Positions 42,041-50,744 of a stretch of DNA of 55,486 bases are shown in pieces; the stretch's first letter is position 1; each line of letters begins with the position of its first letter. The notes beneath the pieces are model-generated. The model searched no databases. It saw nothing but the letters and a program-made list of their open reading frames with translations, and was not told where the DNA came from. The stretch spans positions 1 to 55,486 of the forward strand of contig SKOQ01000191.1 in assembly GCA_007119985.1 (NCBI GenBank), read 5' to 3'. A program made the translations under genes and the position numbers. The stretch comes from Marinospirillum sp. Lineage in GTDB: Bacteria; Pseudomonadota; Gammaproteobacteria; Pseudomonadales; Halomonadaceae.

Positions 42041-42895
42041 TTAACGCCCCTGAATACGCTTTAAGTAGCGGGTTTGCCAGATATTGATCAGCAGCAGTGC
42101 CGTGAGTGACGTCAATAAAATCACCGAGGCGATGGCGCTGGCTGCCGCATAATCAAACTCTTGGAGACGAATAAAAATCATCAAGCTGGTCACTTCGGTC
42201 AGATAGGGCATATTGCCGGCAATAAAGATGATCGCACCAAACTCACCCAGGCTGCGGATCAGTGACAGGCTCACCCCCATCAACAGCGCCGGCCAAAGTG
42301 CTGGAAAGAGCACCCGTCGAAAGACAGTCAAATCTGACGCGCCTAAACTGAGCGCCGCTTCTTCATCCTCTTGTGCCAAATCTTCAAGAACAGGCTGCAC
42401 ACTGCGAACAACAAACGGCAGGCTGGTGAACAGCATCGCCACCAGTATGCCGGCTGGTGCATAGGCGACCTGAATGCCAACTTGAGACAGCAGCTGGCCA
42501 TACCAGCCATTTTCTGCAAACAGGGTGACCAGCGTCAGGCCTGCAATCGCCGTAGGGAGCGCAAAGGGTAGGTCGATCATCGCATCAATCAGGCGCTTGC
42601 CAAAAAAGTGATAGCGCACCAAGACCCAGGCCAGCAGCAATCCCAGCACCCCGTTGATCAGTGAGGCTCCCAGCGCCATCAAAAAGGTGACGCGATAAGA
42701 GGCGACAACGCGAGGATCAGAAATCACCAGCCAGTATTCCTGCCAGCTCATGCTACTGGTTTGTACGATCAGACCCGTGATCGGCAACAGAAGAATCAGG
42801 CTGATAAAAAGCAGTGACACCCCCAAGCTGAGGGTGAAACCGGGCAAGACTTGCTTGCCCTGAACGCGAAGATGCTTGTGCAAAAAGGTAGGCAT
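42041..42895 (-). CDS. cysT: Sulfate/thiosulfate ABC transporter permease CysT
   Basis: 284 residues, six membrane helices. It has the permease EAA loop (EDEEAALSLGASDLTVF), LPFALPTAIAGLTL, and GEFGAIIFIAGNMP, all typical of CysT (also called CysU). Inner-membrane half of the transport channel together with CysW. It starts 11 bases after the cysP stop. Confidence 0.95.
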   Translation of the reverse strand: MPTFLHKHLRVQGKQVLPGFTLSLGVSLLFISLILLLPITGLIVQTSSMSWQEYWLVISDPRVVASYRVTFLMALGASLINGVLGLLLAWVLVRYHFFGKRLIDAMIDLPFALPTAIAGLTLVTLFAENGWYGQLLSQVGIQVAYAPAGILVAMLFTSLPFVVRSVQPVLEDLAQEDEEAALSLGASDLTVFRRVLFPALWPALLMGVSLSLIRSLGEFGAIIFIAGNMPYLTEVTSLMIFIRLQEFDYAAASAIASVILLTSLTALLLINIWQTRYLKRIQGR

Positions 42896-42906
42896 GGTGG
42901 AGGGTC

Positions 42907-43944
42907 CTAGCGGCGCTGATACTGATCCAGCTGGCCACCATTGGCAAAGTGGTGCTGCATGGCGGCTTCCCAGCTACCGGCGATGTCTTCAATACCCAGC
43001 AGCTGCAAGGCTTGGAAGCGATCTTGGTGAGCGGCGGCGACTTCAGGATGATGCACACGCAGGTTAAAGCGCGCTAAAAGCTGCTGGGCTTCCTCGCTAT
43101 AAAGGTGCTCAAGATAAGCGCGTGCGCGTTCCAGATTGCCATTGCGCTGTGCGTGGCGCTCTACAACGGCGACAGGAAACTCGGCGCGAAAGCTAATCGA
43201 AGGCACCACAATTTCAAACTGCTGCTCTGGGAAGGCTTCAATAATACCGAGAATCTCAGATTCAAAGGTGATCAACACATCACCGATATTGCGCTCAACA
43301 AAGGTATTGGTGGCACCGCGTCCGCCTGTATCAAACACGGCAACACGATTCAGCCAGCCGCGCATAAAAGTATCAATCGCTGCTTGATCCTCGCCAAAGG
43401 TTTGCTGCGCAAAGCCGAGAGCGGCCAGATAGGTGTAGCGGCCATTGCCTGAGGTTTTGGGGTTCGGCAGGACGCTGCTGACATCGCTGCGGGCCAGATC
43501 ATCCCAGTCTTGAATATTGCGTGGGTTATCGGCACGCACCAAGAAGGCCATGGTGGAGTAGTAAGGCGAGCTGTCATTGGGCAGCAGTTCACGCCAGTTG
43601 GCAGGCAGGAGATTACCGCGCTGATGCAGAATATCGATATCCGTGACCTGGTTGTAAGTCACCACATCGGCTCTGAGACCTTGAATAATGGCCTGTGCTT
43701 GGCGTGAAGAGCCACCGTGAGACTGGCGAATTTCGATCGCTTCTCCGTTGGTGTTCTGCCAGTGTTCGGCGAACAGGACGTTGTAATCGGCAAACAGCTC
43801 ACGCGCGACATCATAAGAAGAATTGAGCAGGCTGGCGGCTTGGCCCACACTGGCTGTACCGGCCAACAGAAGAGCCAGACTCAAGGTTTTAACGCGCTGT
43901 AGAGGTGATGGTGAAGAAGACTGTGGAGCGTGTATTTTTAGCAT
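42907..43944 (-). CDS. cysP: Thiosulfate/sulfate-binding periplasmic protein
   Basis: 345 residues. A signal peptide covers about 1-36 (ALLLAGTASVGQA). The mature protein has LLNSSYDVARELF, QSHGGSSRQAQAI, VVTYNQVTDIDILH, the PNPKTSGNGRYTYLAA loop and FDTGGRGATNTFVERNIGD. The Ser-Ser-x-x-x-S-T-M segment (NDSSPYYSTMAFLVR) and the FDTGGRGAT region fit CysP (thiosulfate-preferring in E. coli) better than Sbp, from my memory of those sequences. First gene of cysPTWA; the neighbouring FccAB, YeeE and SoxYZ-like genes make thiosulfate a sensible substrate. Confidence 0.93.
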   Translation of the reverse strand: MLKIHAPQSSSPSPLQRVKTLSLALLLAGTASVGQAASLLNSSYDVARELFADYNVLFAEHWQNTNGEAIEIRQSHGGSSRQAQAIIQGLRADVVTYNQVTDIDILHQRGNLLPANWRELLPNDSSPYYSTMAFLVRADNPRNIQDWDDLARSDVSSVLPNPKTSGNGRYTYLAALGFAQQTFGEDQAAIDTFMRGWLNRVAVFDTGGRGATNTFVERNIGDVLITFESEILGIIEAFPEQQFEIVVPSISFRAEFPVAVVERHAQRNGNLERARAYLEHLYSEEAQQLLARFNLRVHHPEVAAAHQDRFQALQLLGIEDIAGSWEAAMQHHFANGGQLDQYQRR

Positions 43945-43967
43945 GGTTCGACCCCGATAAAAGTAGA

Positions 43968-43983
43968 CCTATTCAAGAATAGG
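43968..43983. promoter_or_regulatory. Palindrome in the cysP leader
   Basis: CCTATTC-AA-GAATAGG, seven base pairs around an AA centre, lies 24-39 bases upstream of the cysP ATG. It could be an operator or an mRNA hairpin. The surrounding 120 bases up to the SoxYZ-like gene are AT-rich and would suit a CysB-type activator, but I cannot identify a CysB site with confidence. Confidence 0.45.
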
Positions 43984-44067
43984 GGACAGCTTAAATCGAG
44001 ATCGGGTTATAACAAAGCTATTTCTTAGAGCGTTTGGTTATCTGATCCTAACTGAAACATGCGCGGC

Positions 44068-44841
44068 TCAGAGTTGCAGCTGGCGTTCTTCACGCAGCAT
44101 GTCGCCCTGTTGATCCTGCCAGATAAAGCTGGCTTGCGCACTGGCTGGCAAGATCAGACCAAAGCGGAAATAGGGATTGGCCGCGACGCCTGTGTGTAAC
44201 TCCAGATGCAAGGCTGGCTGCTGATCGAGTTCAAGGGTGAAGGATTCAATCAGGTTTTGTGCCCGTGGTGGTTCGCCGATCACCTGAGTGAGCCCTGTTT
44301 CCATGGGGTGGTTGATCAGTGTGCGGATATCGATGCTGCGGCCCGCTTGCAGACGACGTGGCAGCGCGATACGCGGTTGCTGCATACTGGTGATCTGGGT
44401 TTCATCGCCGCCGATCAAACAGCCGCTGACGGTCACTCGTACCTGCTGTTCTGCGATCCAGAATTGGCCTTGTTGGCTACGCGCGACGGCAATCACGGTT
44501 TGGCTTTGGTTCAGGCGTATCCGTGTGGACAGCTGAGGTTCAACGCGTGGATCCAAAAAACTGGCCCGCAGGATATCCGCGCGTGGATTCTCTGTGGCAA
44601 AAAGGGTGATGGATTCTAATTGATCTCCCTCCGCCAAGGCTGCATCAAAGCGGATGCTCAGATCAACTGAGGCCCCGTTATCTGCGACCAAGGGGAGTTC
44701 AAGTGTCAGCCCTTGTGTTTGAGGCGTAGCGCCTTCGAGCAGGGCTTCGACGGGGGCAAAGCGCGTTGCTGCTGATGCCGAGGTAGAGATCAGCAGCAGA
44801 AGCAGGCTGAGAAGACTCCAGTGTTGCAGATTCAATCGCAT
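44068..44841 (-). CDS. Fused SoxY-SoxZ-like sulfur carrier protein
   Basis: 257 residues with a signal peptide (about 1-24, ending SASA). The N-terminal half is SoxY-like (GLTLELPLVADNGASVDLSI, then a strand VTVSGC with Cys141). The C-terminal half is SoxZ-like (about 155-257), recognisable by RTLINHPMETG, close to the SoxZ signature. In SoxY the sulfur-bearing Cys sits in a C-terminal GGCGG arm; here Cys141 lies internally in S-G-C-L-I-G-G, at the SoxY/SoxZ junction. SoxYZ carries thiosulfate-derived sulfur on this Cys in the periplasm. ATG 44841 has AGGA upstream; an earlier ATG at 44850 is possible. It starts 14 bases after yeeE ends. Confidence 0.85.
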   Translation of the reverse strand: MRLNLQHWSLLSLLLLLISTSASAATRFAPVEALLEGATPQTQGLTLELPLVADNGASVDLSIRFDAALAEGDQLESITLFATENPRADILRASFLDPRVEPQLSTRIRLNQSQTVIAVARSQQGQFWIAEQQVRVTVSGCLIGGDETQITSMQQPRIALPRRLQAGRSIDIRTLINHPMETGLTQVIGEPPRAQNLIESFTLELDQQPALHLELHTGVAANPYFRFGLILPASAQASFIWQDQQGDMLREERQLQL

Positions 44842-44855
44842 GATCAACATCCTAT

Positions 44856-45950
44856 CTATGATGAAGGGTGAGAAGAAGAAAGGTGTCTGCGCATGGCCCA
44901 GCGGGTACCGAGTAGAATGCCGGCCAGTGCAAAGAAGCTGGTCAGTGCCAGAGTGGAAAAGCCACTCAATCCCTGCCCCACGCTACAGCCCAAAGCCAGT
45001 ACCCCACCCACACCCATCATGAATCCACCAAGCAAAGAAAAATGGGTTTGGCGGGTGGAATCAAAGCCTTGCCAGCGAAATTCCTTCGCCAGCAGCGCCC
45101 GCACCAGCGCGCCGCAGAAGACACCCAGAACCAAGACCACGCCAAGGTTCAGGCGGCTGCCTGTGGACAGCAGCAGGTACTGCTGGGTTTGTGCAATGGG
45201 AGCGATAAAGCTCAGCGCTGCAGGGGCCTGAGGTTGAAAGGGGTCTTGCGCTGCCCAGCCTGTCCACCACCAGCTGAGCGCGATCAGCAGGCCAAGACTC
45301 AAGCCGCCGAGGGCGTCACGTCCATCCAGGGCTAAGCGTCGCCCAGAGGTGCGGCAGCGAGGACAGCTTAAAAAGCAGAAGGCCAGCAACACCAAAAGTA
45401 AAAGGCTGATCAACACCAGCATCGCCCAGCTGGATGAAAGACCGAACAGCTCAGGCAGTGTGACACCACTGAGGCGTGGCAGAGGCAGGCCATCCAGTAG
45501 CAGGCGCAGGGGGGCCAAGATGCCAGACAGGGTCATGCCCGCGCCCAGTGCCAGAGCCAGCAGGGTGACGGCCGAGCGCAGATTGCCGCTTGCCAGCAGG
45601 ACCACACTGCGCGCACCGCAGGCGTTGGCGAGTGTCATGCCATAGCCAAAGAGCACCCCACCGAGCAACACAAGCAGGGGTGAGAAATCACGTGGAAAAA
45701 AGACGCTGCGATCAAGATCGAGATCAAAAAGAACCCGTGCCAGCTGGGTGAACAGCAGGCTGGTCGCCATAGCGAGGGCAAAGGCTTGTAATTTACGGCT
45801 ATCCTGATGTTGCCAGCGATGCAGCAGACCTCGAAGCAGGCAGAAGCGGCTCCATTGTGCAATCAGGCCATAGGCGATGCCGATCAGTGCCATGCCCAAA
45901 AGCAGCAGCACTTGCGGTTGATCAATGAGGTCAGCAAACCAATCAGACAT
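44856..45950 (-). CDS. YeeE/YedE family thiosulfate/sulfur transporter
   Basis: 364 residues with about nine to ten hydrophobic helices. The three conserved Cys of the YeeE (TsuA) family are visible: in SRFCLLRG near residue 37, in NACGARS, and in GCSVGQGLSG. In YeeE these line a path that passes thiosulfate across the inner membrane by transient hydrogen-bond/S-S contacts. A CRTCR-like C-P-R-C pair in a cytoplasmic loop (LSCPRCRTSGR) is also notable. No TusA/YeeD partner is adjacent. ATG 45950 (MSDWFADLI) is chosen over a frame extending to 46031. It lies between FccB and the SoxYZ-like carrier, on the same strand. Confidence 0.88.
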   Translation of the reverse strand: MSDWFADLIDQPQVLLLLGMALIGIAYGLIAQWSRFCLLRGLLHRWQHQDSRKLQAFALAMATSLLFTQLARVLFDLDLDRSVFFPRDFSPLLVLLGGVLFGYGMTLANACGARSVVLLASGNLRSAVTLLALALGAGMTLSGILAPLRLLLDGLPLPRLSGVTLPELFGLSSSWAMLVLISLLLLVLLAFCFLSCPRCRTSGRRLALDGRDALGGLSLGLLIALSWWWTGWAAQDPFQPQAPAALSFIAPIAQTQQYLLLSTGSRLNLGVVLVLGVFCGALVRALLAKEFRWQGFDSTRQTHFSLLGGFMMGVGGVLALGCSVGQGLSGFSTLALTSFFALAGILLGTRWAMRRHLSSSHPSS

Positions 45951-46075
45951 GAGGCGTCTCACTTGCAGCAAAGGTGAAGGCTGGGATCTTCTGCTGATCA
46001 GAAGAGCAAAAAGCAAGAGATGGTTCCCCATCCCTTGCTTTTGATCCGCTCAACAGGCTGAGATACGCCGGTGCA

Positions 46076-47374
46076 TTAAAGCTGAGTGCCCCAGGTATCT
46101 TGGCTGATCGCATTATACCAGCCAACGGCATAGGCTGCCTCATTGCGTCGGAACTGCGCACTGGCCTCCATCGGGCTGACACCGCCTGAACCGGGAACAC
46201 TGATCACGCGCTGGTTTTCGGCACGATAAACACCAGCAACGGTGATGCCATACTCAGGACCCACCAGGCTATAGCAGGTGTTGGCCCAGTAAGGATCAAC
46301 TGGCTCAAAGCCACCTAGTGAGGCCAGAATCGCGGCAGCGGCCACCTTGCCTTGCGCATTGGCGGCAAAACCAGACTTGGGCATTGGAGCGGCAACAGTG
46401 GCATCGCCAACAACATAGATATTGGCAACCTGCTGAGATTCAAAGGTATTGGCCTTCACTGGTACCCAGCCAGAAGCATCGGTCACGCCTGCACGTTCGG
46501 CAATCCAGCCTGCTTTTTGTGGCGGTACCACATTCAGGACGCTGGCGCGATGACGCGTGCCGAATTCGGTTTCGACTTCTAAGCGCGCTGCATCCACGCG
46601 GGTGACTTCGCCATCCTGAGCACGTCCAACCCATTCGATGCGATCACCATAGAGTTCACGCCAGCCCTGCATAAACAGGCCCTGCTTAGAGAAGTTGTCC
46701 TTGGCATCGAGGATCAAGACCTTTGAGCGAGGCTTGTGCTGGCTAAAGTAATGCGCGATTAAGCTCGCACGCTCATAGGGTCCGGGCGGGCAGCGGAAGG
46801 GGTCTGCCGGTACGCTGAGGACAAAGGTGCCCCCATCTTCCATTGCTTCGAGTTGACGACGCAAAAGCTCGGTTTGTGGGCCGGCTTGCCAAGCATGGGG
46901 AGCCAGTTGTGCCGCAGCTTCATCATAGCCTTCGATCTCGTTCCAGCGCATCGAGATGCCAGGTGACAGCAGCAGACGGTCATAGTCTAAACGCTGACCA
47001 TTTGACAGCACGACCCGCTGTGCAACCGGATCGACATCTGTGGCTGTTGCATGAATGACGCGCACGCCATAAACCTGCTTCAGCTCATCATAGTTGTGCG
47101 CAATGCTGTCCATCGAACGCTCGCCAGCGAGCACCAGGTTTGAAAAAGGGCAGGTGTGGAAGACACGCTTGGGTTCTACCAAGGTGACCTCCACTTGTGG
47201 ATTACCGCGCTTGAGATACTTGGCGGCTGTGGCCCCACCAAAGCCACCACCGATGACCACGACCCGACCGGCTGAGCCTGAACGAGCACCTAAAGCAGCG
47301 CATCCACCAACCAGAGGAAGCAGACCTGCGGCACCACCGGCTTTTAAGAATTGACGACGAGAAAACTGAGACAT
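46076..47374 (-). CDS. fccB: FAD-dependent sulfide dehydrogenase (flavocytochrome c sulfide dehydrogenase flavoprotein subunit)
   Basis: 432 residues. A Tat signal (SRRQFLKAGG, residues 5-14) sends the folded FAD protein to the periplasm. FAD-binding motif VVVIGGGFGG (38-47); a second FAD contact, IYVVGDAT (319-326). The redox-active Cys pair is present: Cys195 in FRCPPGPYER and Cys367 in ANTCYSLVGP, with spacing similar to the Cys161/Cys337 pair of FccB in Allochromatium. It oxidises sulfide to sulfur/polysulfide and passes electrons to its cytochrome c subunit, encoded just upstream. ATG 47374 is preceded by AGGAG and starts the Tat signal; the frame upstream is not used. Confidence 0.95.
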   Translation of the reverse strand: MSQFSRRQFLKAGGAAGLLPLVGGCAALGARSGSAGRVVVIGGGFGGATAAKYLKRGNPQVEVTLVEPKRVFHTCPFSNLVLAGERSMDSIAHNYDELKQVYGVRVIHATATDVDPVAQRVVLSNGQRLDYDRLLLSPGISMRWNEIEGYDEAAAQLAPHAWQAGPQTELLRRQLEAMEDGGTFVLSVPADPFRCPPGPYERASLIAHYFSQHKPRSKVLILDAKDNFSKQGLFMQGWRELYGDRIEWVGRAQDGEVTRVDAARLEVETEFGTRHRASVLNVVPPQKAGWIAERAGVTDASGWVPVKANTFESQQVANIYVVGDATVAAPMPKSGFAANAQGKVAAAAILASLGGFEPVDPYWANTCYSLVGPEYGITVAGVYRAENQRVISVPGSGGVSPMEASAQFRRNEAAYAVGWYNAISQDTWGTQL

Positions 47375-47396
47375 GACACTCTCCTGAAAAGTCGGA

Positions 47397-47762
47397 TTAA
47401 GGCTGCGTAGGACGATAGGCTTGAGGCTGAGCAAAGTAGCGGGCCAACAGGGCCAGCTCTTCATCGGTATAGCCGCGCGCAAGGCGCTCCATCACCGTGG
47501 TATGCGGTGTCTCGCCACGCTTAAAGGCCAGCAGCTGGTTTTCTAAAACGGAAGCTGGGCGCTGCGCAATGGCTGGGATCACACCGCTTAAACGGCCTTC
47601 AGTGCCGTGGCAGCTGGCGCAGACACCCGCCAGAACTTGGGCTTGCAGGGCTTCGCGCTCAGTGAGCGGTACTTCTTGTGCGAAGACATGACTGGAGAGC
47701 AGAGCCAGTAGCAAGGTCAAGAAAAGGCCTTGCAAGGGACGGCAGAGAGCGGAATGCTTCAT
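47397..47762 (-). CDS. fccA: Periplasmic monohaem cytochrome c (FccA-like)
   Basis: 121 residues: signal peptide (about 1-28, ending VFA), one haem motif C48-A-S-C51-H52 and a probable Met91 axial ligand in TTVMERLA. Size and the partner gene 22 bases downstream fit the small cytochrome subunit of flavocytochrome c sulfide dehydrogenase. The classical Allochromatium FccA is dihaem; monohaem forms are known in other bacteria. GAGGAA lies 8 bases before the ATG. First gene of the sulfur block on the minus strand. Confidence 0.88.
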   Translation of the reverse strand: MKHSALCRPLQGLFLTLLLALLSSHVFAQEVPLTEREALQAQVLAGVCASCHGTEGRLSGVIPAIAQRPASVLENQLLAFKRGETPHTTVMERLARGYTDEELALLARYFAQPQAYRPTQP

Positions 47763-47906
47763 AGTGGTTCCTCATCGTTTCTAGCTAGTTTGATTGTTCT
47801 ATTTTATCAAGATGCAGGTGGATTCTGCTACAAGGCGCTGAAGCAGCTGGAGCCAGAGACCCGCCGCGCCTGCTTGGCAGACGGATCTCTGCATCACCTT
47901 GGCGCA

Positions 47907-48695
47907 TTAATCAACAAAAGCCCGCTCGATCACATAATCACCGGCCTCACCCATGCGTGGTGAAATCTGAAAACCACGCGCATCCAGCGCAGCAGAAATA
48001 TCGCGCAGCATCATCGGGCTGCCGCAGATCATCGCGCGGTCTGTCTCTGGGTTGAGTTCGGGCAGACCCAGATCGCGTGCCAGATCGCCGCTGGCCATAC
48101 GTTCGGTGATTCTGCCCTGCTGTGCTCGACCTTGATAAACAAAAGGCTCGCGCGTGACACTGGGGTAGTAGATGAGTTGCTGAGCAATCTGTTCACTGAG
48201 ATAGGGGTGTTCAAGCAGGTCGCCAGTGATGAACTCACGGTAGGCCAGATCTTTTTCGTGGCGGACGCCATGCAGCAGGATGACCTTTTCGAAACGCTCA
48301 TAGGTGTCTGGATCTTGGATCACGCTTAAAAAAGGTGCCAAGCCTGTGCCGGTGCTAAAGAGGTAGAGATGCTTGCCGGGTTTTAAATCGTCTAATACCA
48401 GTGTGCCAGTCGGTTTTTTACTGACAAATAAAGAATCGCCGATCTGCAAATGTTGCAGGCGCGAGGTCAGGGGGCCATCGGGCACCTTGATGCTGAAAAA
48501 CTCCAGCTCTTCTTCATAGTTGGGGCTGGCAATACTATAGGCACGCATCAGCGGCTTGCCTTCGACTTCAAGACCAATCATCACAAACTGGCCGTTTTTG
48601 AATCTCAGTCCATCACTGCGGGTGGTTTTGAAGCTGAACAGGCGGTCTGTCCAGTGACTCACATGGGTAACTTCTTCTGCATAAAACTTGCTCAT
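47907..48695 (-). CDS. fpr: Ferredoxin/flavodoxin-NADP+ reductase
   Basis: 262 residues. FAD domain with RAYSIASPNYEEELEFF, typical of subclass I bacterial FPRs (R-x-Y-S). NADP-binding half with STGTGLAPFLSVI, and CGSPMMLRD (the C-G-S-P motif). The C-terminal YVIERAFVD matches the FPR family in length and an aromatic/Val-Asp end. Transfers electrons between NADPH and ferredoxin or flavodoxin; in pseudomonads involved in oxidative and redox stress. TGAGG is placed upstream of ATG 48695. It precedes the fccA gene by 144 bases on the same strand. Confidence 0.95.
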   Translation of the reverse strand: MSKFYAEEVTHVSHWTDRLFSFKTTRSDGLRFKNGQFVMIGLEVEGKPLMRAYSIASPNYEEELEFFSIKVPDGPLTSRLQHLQIGDSLFVSKKPTGTLVLDDLKPGKHLYLFSTGTGLAPFLSVIQDPDTYERFEKVILLHGVRHEKDLAYREFITGDLLEHPYLSEQIAQQLIYYPSVTREPFVYQGRAQQGRITERMASGDLARDLGLPELNPETDRAMICGSPMMLRDISAALDARGFQISPRMGEAGDYVIERAFVD

Positions 48696-48954
48696 GGAAC
48701 TGACCTCAAGGCGCCTGAAAATAGGAATAAAGGATAAAAAAAGCAGAGGATGGCTATGCTAGGGCTTTTTATGGCCGAGGTTAAATGGTTTGTTTTTATA
48801 ATCTTATGCAAAAAATCATCTTGTGCTTTAGATCGAAAGGCTATAGAAGCCTGAGTGAAACAGTCGGATTTTATCACCGAAGGGTGAAGCTCGCCAGTCG
48901 CAGAGGGAAGCGCTGGGTTGGCACTTCTGTTGAGCAGAAGAAAAAGAAGTGTGA

Positions 48955-48973
48955 CCGCTGGTGAGGCCAGCGG
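48955..48973 (-). terminator. Probable terminator of the cmoB operon
   Basis: A 7-bp perfect hairpin CCGCTGG/CCAGCGG with a 5-base loop. On the minus strand it is followed by TCACACTTCTTTTTC, a T-rich tract, 11 bases after the cmoB stop. A second small hairpin CTTCTG/CAGAAG lies at 48924-48940 beyond it. Confidence 0.6.
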
Positions 48974-48983
48974 CCGAGAGTCT

Positions 48984-50000
48984 CTAGGGTTTGCGGGCGA
49001 TCATCACGGCCCTGAGTGGGGCTGGGTAGCCTTCACGCGTGCGGCTGGGATCTTCTGGATCAAGAAAGTCAGCCAGAGATTGAAAGCGCATCCAGTCTGT
49101 ACTGCGCTGCTCTTCGGTTGTGGTGCGGTTCAGATCAACGCAGCGTACATCAGCAAAGCCAGCTCTTTCTAACCAGAGGGTGAGGGCCGCGACAGAGGGC
49201 AGGAACCAAACATTGCGCATGGCTGCATAGCGATCTTGTGGCAGCAGCACCTGCTGCGCATCGCCTTCAACCACCAGTGTTTCCAGTACCAGCTCTCCTC
49301 CTGAGCGCAGGCAGGCTTTGAGCTCCAATAAATGATCAATCGGTGAGCGGCGATGATAGAGCACGCCCATCGAGAAGACGCTGTCAAAGGCTTCGAGCTG
49401 CTCTGGGACGTCTTCGATGCCCAGCGGCAGATGGTAAACCTGCTCGCAAAGCTGCGGCCCGAGTAGCTTTTTGACGGCTTCAAACTGGGCAAAATAACGG
49501 GGGGAAGGATCAATGCAGAGGGTCAGTGCTGCTCCCGCGCCCGCCATGCGCCAGGCATGATAGCCACTGCCGCCGCCAACATCGAGGATCAAGCGTCCGC
49601 GCAGATCGCTCAGGTGGGGCGCGACGCGCTGCCATTTCCAATCTGAGCGCCATTCAGTGTCGATCTTGGTGTCATGCAGCAGAAAAGGCCCTTTACGCCA
49701 AGGGTGCAGATTATCGAGCAGTCCTGTGATGCGTTTCTTTTCGGCATCACTGAGCGGGCCTGCTGCTGTCTGACCTTCGCCAGCATAGAGGGCGTCCTGG
49801 TTTAGATCATATTCAGCGGCGCTGAGCTGGGGGAGCTGTTCTATTCTTTGCCACCAGCCATGAAACTCAGGGTGTCGCTGTGGCGAGAGGGCGCGGCTGA
49901 GCTGTTCAGGCAGGCGTGCAAGCCAGCGGTGCAGACCTGGGCGTGCCTGCCCCTGTTGTGCCAAGGTGGTATATAAATGAGAAAAATCAGGAGAGGCCAT
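48984..50000 (-). CDS. cmoB: tRNA U34 carboxymethyltransferase
   Basis: 338 residues. Transfers carboxymethyl from carboxy-SAM to 5-hydroxyuridine at tRNA position 34 (cmo5U pathway). Family landmarks: WRSDWKWQRV, the SAM-binding strand LILDVGGGSGYHAWRM, IDPSPRYFAQFEA, and FDSVFSMGVLYHRRSP. The ATG at 50000 is 3 bases after the cmoA stop, so the two are coupled, as usual for this pair. The TTG at 50003 was not chosen. Confidence 0.96.
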   Translation of the reverse strand: MASPDFSHLYTTLAQQGQARPGLHRWLARLPEQLSRALSPQRHPEFHGWWQRIEQLPQLSAAEYDLNQDALYAGEGQTAAGPLSDAEKKRITGLLDNLHPWRKGPFLLHDTKIDTEWRSDWKWQRVAPHLSDLRGRLILDVGGGSGYHAWRMAGAGAALTLCIDPSPRYFAQFEAVKKLLGPQLCEQVYHLPLGIEDVPEQLEAFDSVFSMGVLYHRRSPIDHLLELKACLRSGGELVLETLVVEGDAQQVLLPQDRYAAMRNVWFLPSVAALTLWLERAGFADVRCVDLNRTTTEEQRSTDWMRFQSLADFLDPEDPSRTREGYPAPLRAVMIARKP

Positions 50001-50003
50001 CAA

Positions 50004-50744
50004 TTAGCTGCCTTTCAGTGCAATAAAAGAAGTGAAATTCAGATACTGGAACCATTGGCTGACCAGACTGAAGCCCGCCTCACGCAAGCGTGAGATCTGA
50101 ATTTCAGGGGTATCGGTACGCAGTACATCTTCCAGAGCTGTGCGCTTTTGCGCGATTTCGAGATCTGAGTAGCCATTGGCGCGTTTGAAATCATGGTGCA
50201 GTTCATAAAGCAGCTGAGCTTCACGCTGATCTTGAAGGTGGATCTTCTCACTCAAAATCAGCATGCCGCCGGGTCGCAGCGCGGCAAAGAGGCGCTCGAT
50301 CAAGGCGGCTCGATCTTCAGGTGCGAGAAACTGCAGCGTGAAGTTCAGCAAAATGGCATCGCAGGGCTGATAATCGACTGTGCGAACATCCGCACACATC
50401 AGTTGGCAGCGGCGAGTGGGTAAGGCCGCTTCGAGCACTTGGGTGGCCTGTTCGATCATCGCAGCGGAGGTATCGATACCAATCAGCTCGAGTTGCTGGT
50501 GTGCTTCAAGCTGTTGTGCCACACACAGCAGCCCCGCGCCAAGCGAGCAGCCTAGATCATAAATGCGTCCGCCTTCGGGCACATAGCGCTTGGCCATCAC
50601 CCCGGCCATGCTGAGCATCTGTGAGTAGCCAGGAACAGAGCGCTTGATCATGTCAGGAAACACCCGCACGACCTGTTCATCAAAACTAAAGCGTGCATGC
50701 TGATCCAGAGGATGAGCAAAAAGCGCATCTGGAGCAAAACTCAT
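50004..50744 (-). CDS. cmoA: Carboxy-S-adenosyl-L-methionine synthase
   Basis: 246 residues. Makes carboxy-SAM from SAM and prephenate for CmoB. FVFDEQVVRVFPDMIKRSVPGY-like N-terminus, SAM motif IYDLGCSLGAG, GIDTSAAMIEQA, and LSEKIHLQD with the conserved C-terminal segment. ATG 50744 gives the usual start (MSFAPDALFA) and overlaps the rsmC stop by four bases; a GAGGAGG ribosome site precedes it. Confidence 0.96.
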   Translation of the reverse strand: MSFAPDALFAHPLDQHARFSFDEQVVRVFPDMIKRSVPGYSQMLSMAGVMAKRYVPEGGRIYDLGCSLGAGLLCVAQQLEAHQQLELIGIDTSAAMIEQATQVLEAALPTRRCQLMCADVRTVDYQPCDAILLNFTLQFLAPEDRAALIERLFAALRPGGMLILSEKIHLQDQREAQLLYELHHDFKRANGYSDLEIAQKRTALEDVLRTDTPEIQISRLREAGFSLVSQWFQYLNFTSFIALKGS

